Source of the DNA: DATFQE01 sp963738205
Lineage (GTDB): Bacteria; Actinomycetota; Thermoleophilia; Gaiellales; Gaiellaceae
Assembly (NCBI GenBank): GCA_963738205.1
Contig: CAVTVQ010000006.1
Span: 1,240,001 to 1,304,000, forward strand
Direction: 5' to 3'
DNA: 64,000 nt
Position 1 is the stretch's first letter; the number at the start of each line of letters is the position of its first letter. The position numbers and the translations under genes are program-made. The notes below the pieces were generated by a model that was not told where the DNA came from, searched no databases, and worked only from the letters and a program-made list of their open reading frames with translations. Below, piece by piece: positions 1-6,359 of this stretch.

Positions 1-1
1 G

Positions 2-364
2 GTGGAGTGCGACGCCGAGCGGGTTCGTCAGGTGCTGGTCAACCTCGTCGACAACGCGATCAAGTACTCGCCGGACGGCGGGGAGATCGAGGTCGCGTTC
101 GGCCGGGAGGGCGACGTCGTGCGGTTCGAGGTGCGCGACCGCGGGCTCGGCGTCCCGGCCGCCGAGCGCGAGCGGATCTTCGACAAGTTCCTGCGCCTCG
201 ACCCGAACCAGCGGCGCGGCATCGGTGGGACCGGGCTCGGCCTCTACATCTGCCGCGAGCTAGCGCGGCGGATGGGCGGGCGGATCTGGGTGGACGGGCG
301 CGTGGGCGGCGGGTCGGCCTTCTACCTCGAGCTGCCGGCCAGCTCCTCGTCGCCGTCGACGTAG
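2..364 (+). CDS. Sensor histidine kinase, C-terminal ATPase domain (5' truncated by window edge)
   Basis: This is the last 120 or so residues of a two-component sensor kinase. Only the HATPase_c domain is inside the window, and the sensor and HisKA parts lie upstream. The ATP-binding boxes are all present: N box LVDNAIKYSPDGG (residues 15-27), G1 box DRGLGVP (46-52), F box IFDKF, and G2 box GGTGLGLYIC (75-84). The 3' end overlaps the 3' end of the convergent NTF2-like gene by 43 bp. The input signal and partner regulator cannot be seen. The domain assignment is secure. Confidence 0.9.
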   Translation: MECDAERVRQVLVNLVDNAIKYSPDGGEIEVAFGREGDVVRFEVRDRGLGVPAAERERIFDKFLRLDPNQRRGIGGTGLGLYICRELARRMGGRIWVDGRVGGGSAFYLELPASSSSPST

Positions 365-792
365 ACGCGCTCGCCGTCGAAGAGCCGTTGCTCGCGGTTC
401 CACGGGAAGAAGATCACGACGCGGAACTCGACCGGCTCGCCGGACGGGGCCCGGCCGAGCCACTCGGCCTGGTGCGTGCCGGTGACCTCGGCTTCCTCGC
501 AGACGCCCTGCGGCCCGATCACGATGTTCGTCAGGTCGAACTTGATGTCCGGGAACGCGGTGAGCAGCTCGGTGTAGAAGCGGGCCGCCCCCTCGTGGCC
601 CTCCCAGCGGTGGCCGGTCTGGACCAGCTCGTAGACGCATTCCTCGGTGAGCGTGGAGATCAGGCCGGGCAGGTCGCGCTCGTCCTCGGCGATCGAATGC
701 CGCTTCCACAGCTCTCGGATCTGGTCGTACTCGTCCGCGTCGAGGTCGCGCCGGAGCAGCTCGACGACCGTGTCGTGATTGATCGCAGCCAT
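322..792 (-). CDS. NTF2-like / SnoaL-like family protein
   Basis: The protein has 156 residues and the size and pattern of a cone-shaped NTF2-like fold (SnoaL, ester cyclase or ketosteroid isomerase type). It has an N-terminal helical part followed by ITSTL-like, HWEGHEGAARFY, FPDIKFDL and VTGTHQAEW strands. The HWEGHEG and TGTHQAEW segments are typical of SnoaL-like proteins. The substrate is unknown. I chose the ATG at 792, although the frame stays open far upstream, because the fold begins there and a divergent gene starts 18 bp away. A TATTGT box ends 6 nt before the ATG, so the mRNA may be leaderless. Confidence 0.75.
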   Translation of the reverse strand: MAAINHDTVVELLRRDLDADEYDQIRELWKRHSIAEDERDLPGLISTLTEECVYELVQTGHRWEGHEGAARFYTELLTAFPDIKFDLTNIVIGPQGVCEEAEVTGTHQAEWLGRAPSGEPVEFRVVIFFPWNREQRLFDGERVYVDGDEELAGSSR

Positions 793-798
793 GGGGCG

Positions 799-804
799 AC
801 AATA
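799..804 (-). promoter_or_regulatory. Candidate -10 box for a leaderless transcript
   Basis: On the minus strand TATTGT is followed by 6 nt and then the ATG at 792. This spacing would place the transcription start on the first base of the start codon. No Shine-Dalgarno fits in the 18 bp between the two divergent starts. A -35 match at the expected distance is poor. Confidence 0.35.
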
Positions 805-810
805 GCGGGC

Positions 811-1374
811 ATGGAGCTCCACGGCGACCGCATCCGGCTCCGCCCGCTCGGCGCGGACGATGCCGAGGCAGCGCTCGGGTATGCCGTCGCGAACCGCGGC
901 TTCCTCGAGCAGTGGGAGCCGGTTCGCGGCAAGGACTGGTTCACCATCGACGCGCAGCTGGCGGACATCCGCTCGTCGCTCGCGGACCAGGCCGCCGACC
1001 GGCGCCACGCCTTCGGCGTCTTCTCCGACGGCGAGCTGGTCGGCCGCATCGCTCTGAGCAACCTCGTCCGCGGCGTGTTCCAGAACGCGTATCTCGGCTA
1101 CTCGGTCGCCGAGCGGTGGAACGGCCGCGGCTTCGCGAGCGAAGCCGTCAGCCTGGCCGTCGGCTTCGCGTTCGCCGAGCTGGCCCTGCACCGCGTTCAG
1201 GCCGCGGTGATGCCGCGGAACGCCGGCTCGATCCGCGTGCTGGCGAAGAACGGCTTCCGCGAGGAGGGCTACGCCGTCGACTACCTGTGTATCAACGGCG
1301 TCTGGGAGGACCACCGCATCTTCGCCCGCATACGTGGGGGAAACCATGTTTCCCCCACGGACCCCCTTCTTTGA
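811..1374 (+). CDS. GNAT-family N-acetyltransferase (RimJ/RimL type)
   Basis: This is a 187-residue acetyl-CoA-dependent N-acetyltransferase of the RimJ/RimL-like Acetyltransf_3 group, which acetylates alpha-amino groups of ribosomal proteins or small-molecule amines. The N-terminus (GDRIRLRPLGADDAEA) is the usual start of the family. The region YLGYSVAERWNGRGFASEA carries the acetyl-CoA-binding loop (consensus Q/RxxGxG/A, here RWNGRGFA). MPRNAGSIRVLAKNGF is the family's C-terminal helix-strand signature. The final dozen residues (GGNHVSPTDPLL) extend beyond the fold and may be read-through into non-conserved sequence. The substrate cannot be told. Confidence 0.85.
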   Translation: MELHGDRIRLRPLGADDAEAALGYAVANRGFLEQWEPVRGKDWFTIDAQLADIRSSLADQAADRRHAFGVFSDGELVGRIALSNLVRGVFQNAYLGYSVAERWNGRGFASEAVSLAVGFAFAELALHRVQAAVMPRNAGSIRVLAKNGFREEGYAVDYLCINGVWEDHRIFARIRGGNHVSPTDPLL

Positions 1375-1395
1375 ATGTTCTTCTGAATGTCATCC

Positions 1396-1420
1396 GGGGA
1401 CAGCAAGGTGCCCCCTTTTT
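1396..1420 (+). terminator. Hairpin with T-run after the GNAT gene
   Basis: GGGG at 1396-1399 pairs imperfectly with CCCC at 1411-1415, and a run of five T follows (1416-1420). A second CCGGC-TTC-GCCGG hairpin sits at 1421-1433. It lies between convergent genes and has the polarity of an intrinsic terminator for the plus-strand gene. Confidence 0.4.
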
Positions 1421-1444
1421 CCGGCTTCGCCGGCGCAGCGACAT

Positions 1445-2695
1445 CTAGAGGTCCGTGACCAGCGTGGCCCAGCCGAACGTCTCGACGCCCACGGGCTCGC
1501 CGTTCAGCGGGTTGTAGAACTCGTTGAAGCCGTGGCGCTCGACGAGCTCGCGCGAGCGCTCGCCGATCGTGTCGGCCAGATCCGGGTAGCCGTGCGCGCG
1601 CAGGCCGTGGGCCAGGAACCAGTTCGTGTTCATCGACATCGGGCCGCGCCAGATCAACCGGGTTCGGGTGGGCACGAACGCCGGCTCGTCACGCGCAGTC
1701 GACGCCACCGGATAGTCGAGCCAGAACTCGTCCGGATTGGTCAGATGATCGACGAGACCCTCGACAGCGGTGCGCGGCAGGTCGTCGAGGATGAGCGGCA
1801 TCAGCGACACGATCGTCTTGATGCGTATCGGCTCCTCGCGTGTGCCGACCAGGTTCCAGAACAGCCCGGCCCGCGCGTCGTAGCTCCGTTCCATCAGCGC
1901 GTCGGTGACGCGGCCGGCCGTCTCACGCGACCAGCGCGCGAGCTCGTCGTTGCCGGCGCGGTGGGCGAGACGCGACAGCGAGCGCAAGCCCTGGGCGTAG
2001 ATGCTCGTGAAGTGGACGTCCTCGTGCGTCGAGCGGCGCACCCTCGAGAGGATGCTCGCCCGGTGTCCGAAGGCCTTGTTGACGAACTCGCGCCGCAGCG
2101 TCCACCACGGGTCGGACTGGAGCGGGTCGGCGTCGTCGACGTGGAGTGAGAACGGGTAGTCGTACACCGGACAGTGGTCGAGGCCGCTCTCGAAGCTCGA
2201 GATGATCGTCAGCAGGAAGTCGCCGTCGGGGTCGCGAGCCCTGGCGAGGTAGCGGTAGTAGCGCTCGAGCGGTTCGAGCGTCTCGCGCAGGAAGGGATCG
2301 CCGCCGCCGCCGTCCACCACCCGCTCCACGGCCTGCGCCAGCACCGGTGGCTGCAGCCGCGCGGTCGTCTTTGGGCGGCGCAGCCACGGGCGGCTTTCGC
2401 GGAAGTGCCAGTAGCTCGGGTTGCGCCGCGCGAGCTCGCGGTTCCAGAAGATGACGTGCGGGATGAAGCCGTCACGGCTCTGCCAGGCGAAAAGCCCGCG
2501 GAGCTCCTCGGCGGCCCGCTCGGCGTCGAAGCGCGCCCAGACGATCGCGTGGAAGCAGGAGTCCCAGAACCACTGGAATGGGTACGCCTGCGGTGACGGC
2601 ACGCTGAACGTGTAGGTGCGGCCGTCCTTGACTGCCGTCTGCGTGTTCGCCTCCAGCAGCTCCCTGGCGGCGGTCTCCATCCCCACGGTTTGCAT
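1445..2695 (-). CDS. GH63-like glycoside hydrolase (mannosyl-/glucosylglycerate hydrolase type)
   Basis: The 416-residue protein has the motif set of the (alpha/alpha)6-barrel GH63/trehalase-like hydrolases, including bacterial mannosyl- or glucosylglycerate hydrolases. These motifs are FQWFWDSCFHAIVWARFD (about 42-59), a SFESGLDHCPVYD segment, an IWRGPMSMNTNWFLAHGL segment, and FNEFYNPLNGEPVG near the end. The Asp and Glu residues in these motifs correspond to the catalytic and substrate-binding acids in that family. No signal peptide is visible, so it is probably cytosolic and recycles compatible solutes or storage sugars. The substrate is inferred only from family membership. It is divergent from a small membrane protein gene 38 bp away. 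Confidence 0.75.
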   Translation of the reverse strand: MQTVGMETAARELLEANTQTAVKDGRTYTFSVPSPQAYPFQWFWDSCFHAIVWARFDAERAAEELRGLFAWQSRDGFIPHVIFWNRELARRNPSYWHFRESRPWLRRPKTTARLQPPVLAQAVERVVDGGGGDPFLRETLEPLERYYRYLARARDPDGDFLLTIISSFESGLDHCPVYDYPFSLHVDDADPLQSDPWWTLRREFVNKAFGHRASILSRVRRSTHEDVHFTSIYAQGLRSLSRLAHRAGNDELARWSRETAGRVTDALMERSYDARAGLFWNLVGTREEPIRIKTIVSLMPLILDDLPRTAVEGLVDHLTNPDEFWLDYPVASTARDEPAFVPTRTRLIWRGPMSMNTNWFLAHGLRAHGYPDLADTIGERSRELVERHGFNEFYNPLNGEPVGVETFGWATLVTDL

Positions 2696-2704
2696 CGCGG
2701 CAAT

Positions 2705-2724
2705 CTAACGTGCGGACCCGTTAG
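2705..2724. promoter_or_regulatory. Palindrome in the 38-bp divergent intergenic region
   Basis: CTAACG and CGTTAG form perfect 6-bp arms around an 8-bp spacer. The palindrome lies exactly between the divergent starts at 2695 and 2734, so it could serve as a shared operator. Nothing identifies the regulator. Confidence 0.3.
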
Positions 2725-2733
2725 GTTGGCATC

Positions 2734-3192
2734 GTGGCGGACGAGGACAAGGCCGATCAGCTCGACCGCGAGCTGATCGAGCTCCTGAACGAGCTGCGGG
2801 TCGCGCTGCCCGGCGTCCAGGTGTTGTTCGGCTTCCTGCTGACCGTCCCGTTCTCGCAGGGCTGGTCGAAGGTGACCGACACGGAGCGCCTCGTCTTCTT
2901 CCTGACGTTTCTGGCGACGGCGATCGCAACGGCGCTCCTGATCGCTCCGAGTGCCCAGCACCGCATCCTCTGGCGCGCCGGAGACAAGGAGGCGCTCCTG
3001 CGGCGGGCGAACATCCTCGCCATCGGCGGCACGCTGTTCCTGGCGCTCGCGATCACCGGCGCGGTCTGGGTCGTGACGGACGTGATCTACAACCAGGCGC
3101 CGACCACGCTCGTCACCGCAGTGATTGCCGGCCTCTTCGCCTGGATCTGGTTCGCCGCGCCGCTCATTCGCCGCGCTCGGGAGACCGGCTAG
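2734..3192 (+). CDS. DUF6328-like integral membrane protein
   Basis: The protein has 152 residues and a GTG start. A charged N-terminal helix (DQLDRELIELLNELRVALPG) is followed by four hydrophobic stretches, at about 28-45, 52-72, 94-115 and 124-143. The motif LNELRVALPGVQVLFGFLL is what I associate with the actinobacterial DUF6328 family. The function is unknown. It is probably a monocistronic inner-membrane protein, with the divergent palindrome upstream and no obvious partner downstream. Confidence 0.75.
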   Translation: MADEDKADQLDRELIELLNELRVALPGVQVLFGFLLTVPFSQGWSKVTDTERLVFFLTFLATAIATALLIAPSAQHRILWRAGDKEALLRRANILAIGGTLFLALAITGAVWVVTDVIYNQAPTTLVTAVIAGLFAWIWFAAPLIRRARETG

Positions 3193-3272
3193 ATTCAGCG
3201 ACCGCGTCGCGGGAGAAGAGTCCGGCCGTCTTGATCGTGGCCGCGTTTGGCGTGCAGCAGCTGGTCTAGCGA

Positions 3273-3290
3273 CGCCGCCGTCCGGCGGCG
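3273..3290 (-). terminator. GC hairpin downstream of the 97-aa hypothetical gene
   Basis: A perfect 7-bp stem CGCCGCC/GGCGGCG encloses a 4-nt loop, 10 nt beyond the stop of the minus-strand gene at 3301. There is no T-run, which is common for terminators in high-GC actinobacteria. Confidence 0.4.
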
Positions 3291-3300
3291 ATGGAAAGAG

Positions 3301-3594
3301 CTAGTCGCCCCAGTCGAAGTCGCGGGAGCGGCCCCACAGGCCGTCCTCGACTCCGGTGTCCTCGGAGACCTCCGTGCTGAGGGCGTGCGCCTCGACGGGC
3401 ACCTTCACCTCGCCGTCCATGGTCTCCTCGATCCGTGCCTGCTCCTCGGTCTTGAAGAGCGGGTGATTCTCGAAGGGATCCTCGATGCGGTAGCGCTCGA
3501 GGGGCATCTGGTTGTCGAGATCAGCGTTCTTGCGCTTGAGCTCGAGATGGTCCTGGATCACGTTCGCAAACAGCGAAGGAGTCTCTACTGGCAT
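3301..3594 (-). CDS. Hypothetical protein, 97 aa, acidic
   Basis: I do not recognise this protein. It is a soluble, charged 97-residue protein with no membrane segment. Its second half is rich in Glu and Asp (EEQARIEETMDGEVKVPVEA), and it ends in RSRDFDWGD. The start is well supported because AGGAGG lies 7 nt before the ATG at 3594. It is flanked by a GC hairpin downstream and by the tail of the diguanylate cyclase gene upstream, which reads the same way. Confidence 0.7.
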   Translation of the reverse strand: MPVETPSLFANVIQDHLELKRKNADLDNQMPLERYRIEDPFENHPLFKTEEQARIEETMDGEVKVPVEAHALSTEVSEDTGVEDGLWGRSRDFDWGD

Positions 3595-3652
3595 ACACGA
3601 ACCTCCTGGAAAACGGTCGGCGGAGGATTGTAACGACGTGGGGGGCTGTTAG

Positions 3653-5515
3653 TCACGCTACAGGGGTGGGCGGCTCGCCGACCGGCTGCGACGTGGCGAC
3701 CCGGTCCTTGCCTCCGCGTTTGGCTTCGTACAGCGCTGCATCGGCGGCTCCCACGAGGTCGTCCTTGGTCGCCGCGCCGGGATAGGCGGCCACGCCGAAG
3801 CTGGCGGTGACCACCACGTTCTCGCCGTCGGGCGCGAGCACGATGCGCTTCCGCAGGCCGTCGCGGATGCGCTCGGCGAGGGCGGCGCCGCCCTCGAGGT
3901 CGGTGCCTGGGAGGACGACGGCGAACTCCTCGCCGCCCCAGCGGCCGGCGAGGTCGATCTCGCGGATGCTCTCGGTTAGCGCAGCCGCGAACTCCCTCAG
4001 GACGACGTCGCCGAACGGGTGCCCCCAGCGGTCGTTGATCTGCTTGAAGTCGTCGAGGTCGGTCATGATCATCGCGAGCGGCTCGTCGAAGCGCCCTGCG
4101 CGCGAGAGCTCGGTCTCGAGCGCGCCCTCGGCAACACGACGGTTCGGCAACCCTGTCAGCGGATCGACGAGCGCCTGCTTCTCGACCGTGCGGTGCTTGC
4201 GTACGTTGGCGAGGGCAATGGCCGCATGGCCGACGAGCCAGGTGGCGGTCTCGACCTGGTCCTTGCCGAGCTTGTCGCCGACCAGCACGAGGGTGCCGAA
4301 GTTGTCCCGCCCGCTGGTCACCGGGAAGCGCAGCCGCTCGCCCTCGGCTTCCGGGTCGCCGGCCGCGAGGTCGAAGTCGTCGCCGCTCTCGAGGTAGCCG
4401 CCGGCCGCGCCGGTGGTCTCGACGGCGGTCTCGACGATCACGCGCAGCAGCTGGTCGGCGTCGTGGGTGGCCGCGAGCGCCTCACCGAACCGCATGGTCG
4501 CGTCGCGGACCCGGGTGCGCTCGGCCTCGAGCTCGCTGAGCCGCGCCTGGAGCTGGTCGGCCATGTCGTTGAAGGCGCGGCCGAGCTGCGCGAACTCGTC
4601 GCGGCCCTTCGCCGGAACGCGTTCGTCGAGCTTGCCTTGCGCGATCCCGCGCGCCGCCTCGACCAGCCGGCTGAGGGTGCGTACGATCGACCGGCCCTCG
4701 ACGTAGGCGAGCAGGGCGATCAGCACCAGCGCGACCAGAAGCGGCACGAAGACCCGGCCCTCCGCCGCGGTGACGGCCGAGTCGATGCGCGACTGCGGAG
4801 TCAGGATCGCCATGCGGACGCCCTTGAGCGCCGGCAGCGGTTCGGACGCCAGCACGCGGTAGCGCTTCGAGCCCAGCGACAGGGTGCGTGCCTCGCCGCT
4901 GCGTACGTCGACGCGGCCGGTGGTAGAGGCGTCGCCGCCGAGGACGCGGCCGCCGGCGAGGAGAAGGAGACGCTGATGCCTCAAGAGGCCCGAGTGGAAG
5001 GCGAGGTGGTCGGTCAGCGACTGGTCGACCCGCAGGAACCCGACGACGCGGCCGAGCCGGCCTTTCGGTCCTGCGACCGCGACCGCCCGCTCGACGGCGA
5101 GCGTCGGCTTGCGACCGACGCGGAGCCCGCGTGCCTCGACGCGCACGTTCGGATCGCCGCGGAGCGCGAGCCTGATTCCGCGCTCGTTGCGCTCGGCGAG
5201 TGCGCGCTGGAACGCGGGATCGCGCGCGACGCGGTCGGCCGAGGCGCCGACGGCGGCGATCTCGTCGCCGTAGGTGGCGAGCGCGCTGCGGAGGCCCATC
5301 TGCAGCACGGAGTCGGCGCGGCCGGTCTCGGCGCGCTCGGTGACCGCGTCGAACCCCCAGAACGCCGCCGCCAGCGGCAGCAGCGAGATCAGCGAGAAGT
5401 ACGCGGCGAGCTTGAGCTTGAAACTTTCCACAGCGGCCTTAAGCACCCCCTCCGGTCGGCCGATAGAGCTCTTGGGGAGTGTTTCGGCTAGAGGGGTGAA
5501 TTCCATGAGGGTCAA
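3653..5515 (-). CDS. Membrane diguanylate cyclase: extracytoplasmic sensor, HAMP, GAF-like, GGDEF
   Basis: The protein has about 620 residues and makes c-di-GMP from two GTP. Its order is TM1 (about 35-54), an extracytoplasmic dCACHE/CHASE-like sensor (55-250), TM2 (254-272), HAMP (273-327), a GAF-like segment (340-440) and GGDEF (445-605). The active-site motif is GGEEF (527-531), and an inhibitory I-site RxxD (REID, 518-521) sits exactly five residues before it. This predicts an active, product-inhibited cyclase. The start is uncertain. TTG at 5515 or ATG at 5506 would overlap the divergent gene that starts at 5505. GTG codons at 5446 or 5431, near a GGAGG, would free that promoter. Confidence 0.9.
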   Translation of the reverse strand: MTLMEFTPLAETLPKSSIGRPEGVLKAAVESFKLKLAAYFSLISLLPLAAAFWGFDAVTERAETGRADSVLQMGLRSALATYGDEIAAVGASADRVARDPAFQRALAERNERGIRLALRGDPNVRVEARGLRVGRKPTLAVERAVAVAGPKGRLGRVVGFLRVDQSLTDHLAFHSGLLRHQRLLLLAGGRVLGGDASTTGRVDVRSGEARTLSLGSKRYRVLASEPLPALKGVRMAILTPQSRIDSAVTAAEGRVFVPLLVALVLIALLAYVEGRSIVRTLSRLVEAARGIAQGKLDERVPAKGRDEFAQLGRAFNDMADQLQARLSELEAERTRVRDATMRFGEALAATHDADQLLRVIVETAVETTGAAGGYLESGDDFDLAAGDPEAEGERLRFPVTSGRDNFGTLVLVGDKLGKDQVETATWLVGHAAIALANVRKHRTVEKQALVDPLTGLPNRRVAEGALETELSRAGRFDEPLAMIMTDLDDFKQINDRWGHPFGDVVLREFAAALTESIREIDLAGRWGGEEFAVVLPGTDLEGGAALAERIRDGLRKRIVLAPDGENVVVTASFGVAAYPGAATKDDLVGAADAALYEAKRGGKDRVATSQPVGEPPTPVA

Positions 5516-6152
5516 GCTCGTATCGGTTGTAAGTGGGGTGATGCTGGCGCTCGCCGTCGGCGTCCTGTTGACGGTGCCCGCACGCTTCGGCTCGCCGGTG
5601 TTCGGCGTTCAGGAAGACCTGTCCGTCGAGCTGTCGCCCGGGACGACCGTGGTGCACGCGCCCGCTCCCGCGCCCCCGCCCCAGCCGCGGCCACGGCCGG
5701 TCCGTCCGCCGGTGAGCAGACCCAAGCCTGCTCGCCCCGCCCCTGTGGCCGTCCCGATCTCGGCTCCCGTCAGGCCGAAGCCTCGTCGTGCGGCGCCCCA
5801 GCCGACGCGGCGCGGTCCCAACCCGCGGGTCCGCCCCGCTCCCTCGCCGCCGCCGGCCCCGCCAGCGCCCGCGCCTGCGCCCGTTCCTCCGCCCGCGCCC
5901 GCTCCGGCACCGCCGCCGCCTCCGCCCCCCGCGCCGCCGGCTCCGTTGGTTGCGGTGCCAGAGCCCCCGGCCGTCGTCCTCGACGTGCAATGCGACGACG
6001 ACAACGACCACCGCGACCGTGGCCGGCGCGGACATGACGACCGCGACGACGACCAAGACCGCGGTCGCGACCGCGACCGCGACCGTGACCGGCGCGACGA
6101 CCACGACGACGGCGGCGACCACGGCCGCGACCACTGGGACAACGACGACTGA
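5505..6152 (+). CDS. Exported Pro-rich protein with Asp/Arg/His-rich tail
   Basis: The protein has 215 residues. It has an N-terminal signal or anchor (VKLVSVVSGVMLALAVGVLL, about 3-22), then a long Pro/Ala-rich stretch (about 50-155) of the kind that spans cell walls. It ends in about 60 residues made almost only of Asp, Arg, His and Asn (DDDNDHRD, RDRDRDRD, HDDGGDHGRD). One Cys (VQCDDD) sits at the junction. The tail could bind divalent metal or be a low-complexity linker. No family was recognised. GAGGGGTG lies 6 nt before the ATG and supports this start over the divergent cyclase's extended start. Confidence 0.7.
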   Translation: MRVKLVSVVSGVMLALAVGVLLTVPARFGSPVFGVQEDLSVELSPGTTVVHAPAPAPPPQPRPRPVRPPVSRPKPARPAPVAVPISAPVRPKPRRAAPQPTRRGPNPRVRPAPSPPPAPPAPAPAPVPPPAPAPAPPPPPPPAPPAPLVAVPEPPAVVLDVQCDDDNDHRDRGRRGHDDRDDDQDRGRDRDRDRDRRDDHDDGGDHGRDHWDNDD

Positions 6153-6176
6153 GAGCGGTGTGGCACGATTGGCGCC

Positions 6177-6359
6177 ATGCTCCGTCCGCCGTTTCTCCGC
6201 CGCATGGGCCCCGTGGGGCTCTTCCTCACCGCCTACGACATCTGGCGCCGCATCCCGCCACGGCAACGCCGCCGGATCGTCGCCGAGACGCGGAAGCACG
6301 GCCCCAGGGTGGCCCGCGCCGTGGCGAACCGCACGCGCCGCCGGCCGCCCGTCCGCTAG
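6177..6359 (+). CDS. Small basic protein, 60 aa
   Basis: This 60-residue protein fills the gap between the Pro-rich gene and sucA exactly. It has a hydrophobic start (GPVGLFLTAYDIW) and a strongly basic remainder (RIPPRQRRRIVAETRKHGPR). Its stop codon ends one base before the convergent sucA stop begins, so no terminator fits between them. It is unrecognised. The composition suggests a membrane-associated or nucleic-acid-binding small protein. Confidence 0.5.
   Translation: MLRPPFLRRMGPVGLFLTAYDIWRRIPPRQRRRIVAETRKHGPRVARAVANRTRRRPPVR

Noticed and set aside
322..1347. Extended 341-codon reading of the NTF2-like frame
   Set aside because: The extra N-terminal part is antisense to the GNAT gene, and the fold begins at the ATG at 792.
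1421..1433. CCGGC-TTC-GCCGG hairpin as a terminator for the GH63-like gene
   Set aside because: On the minus strand the hairpin is followed by A residues, not T residues, so the polarity is wrong for that gene.
4019..5491. A 490-codon plus-strand frame opposite the diguanylate cyclase
   Set aside because: Composition is Arg/Ala/Glu-rich and matches no family. It is the complement of a clear GGDEF/HAMP protein. Such antisense frames are expected at this GC content.
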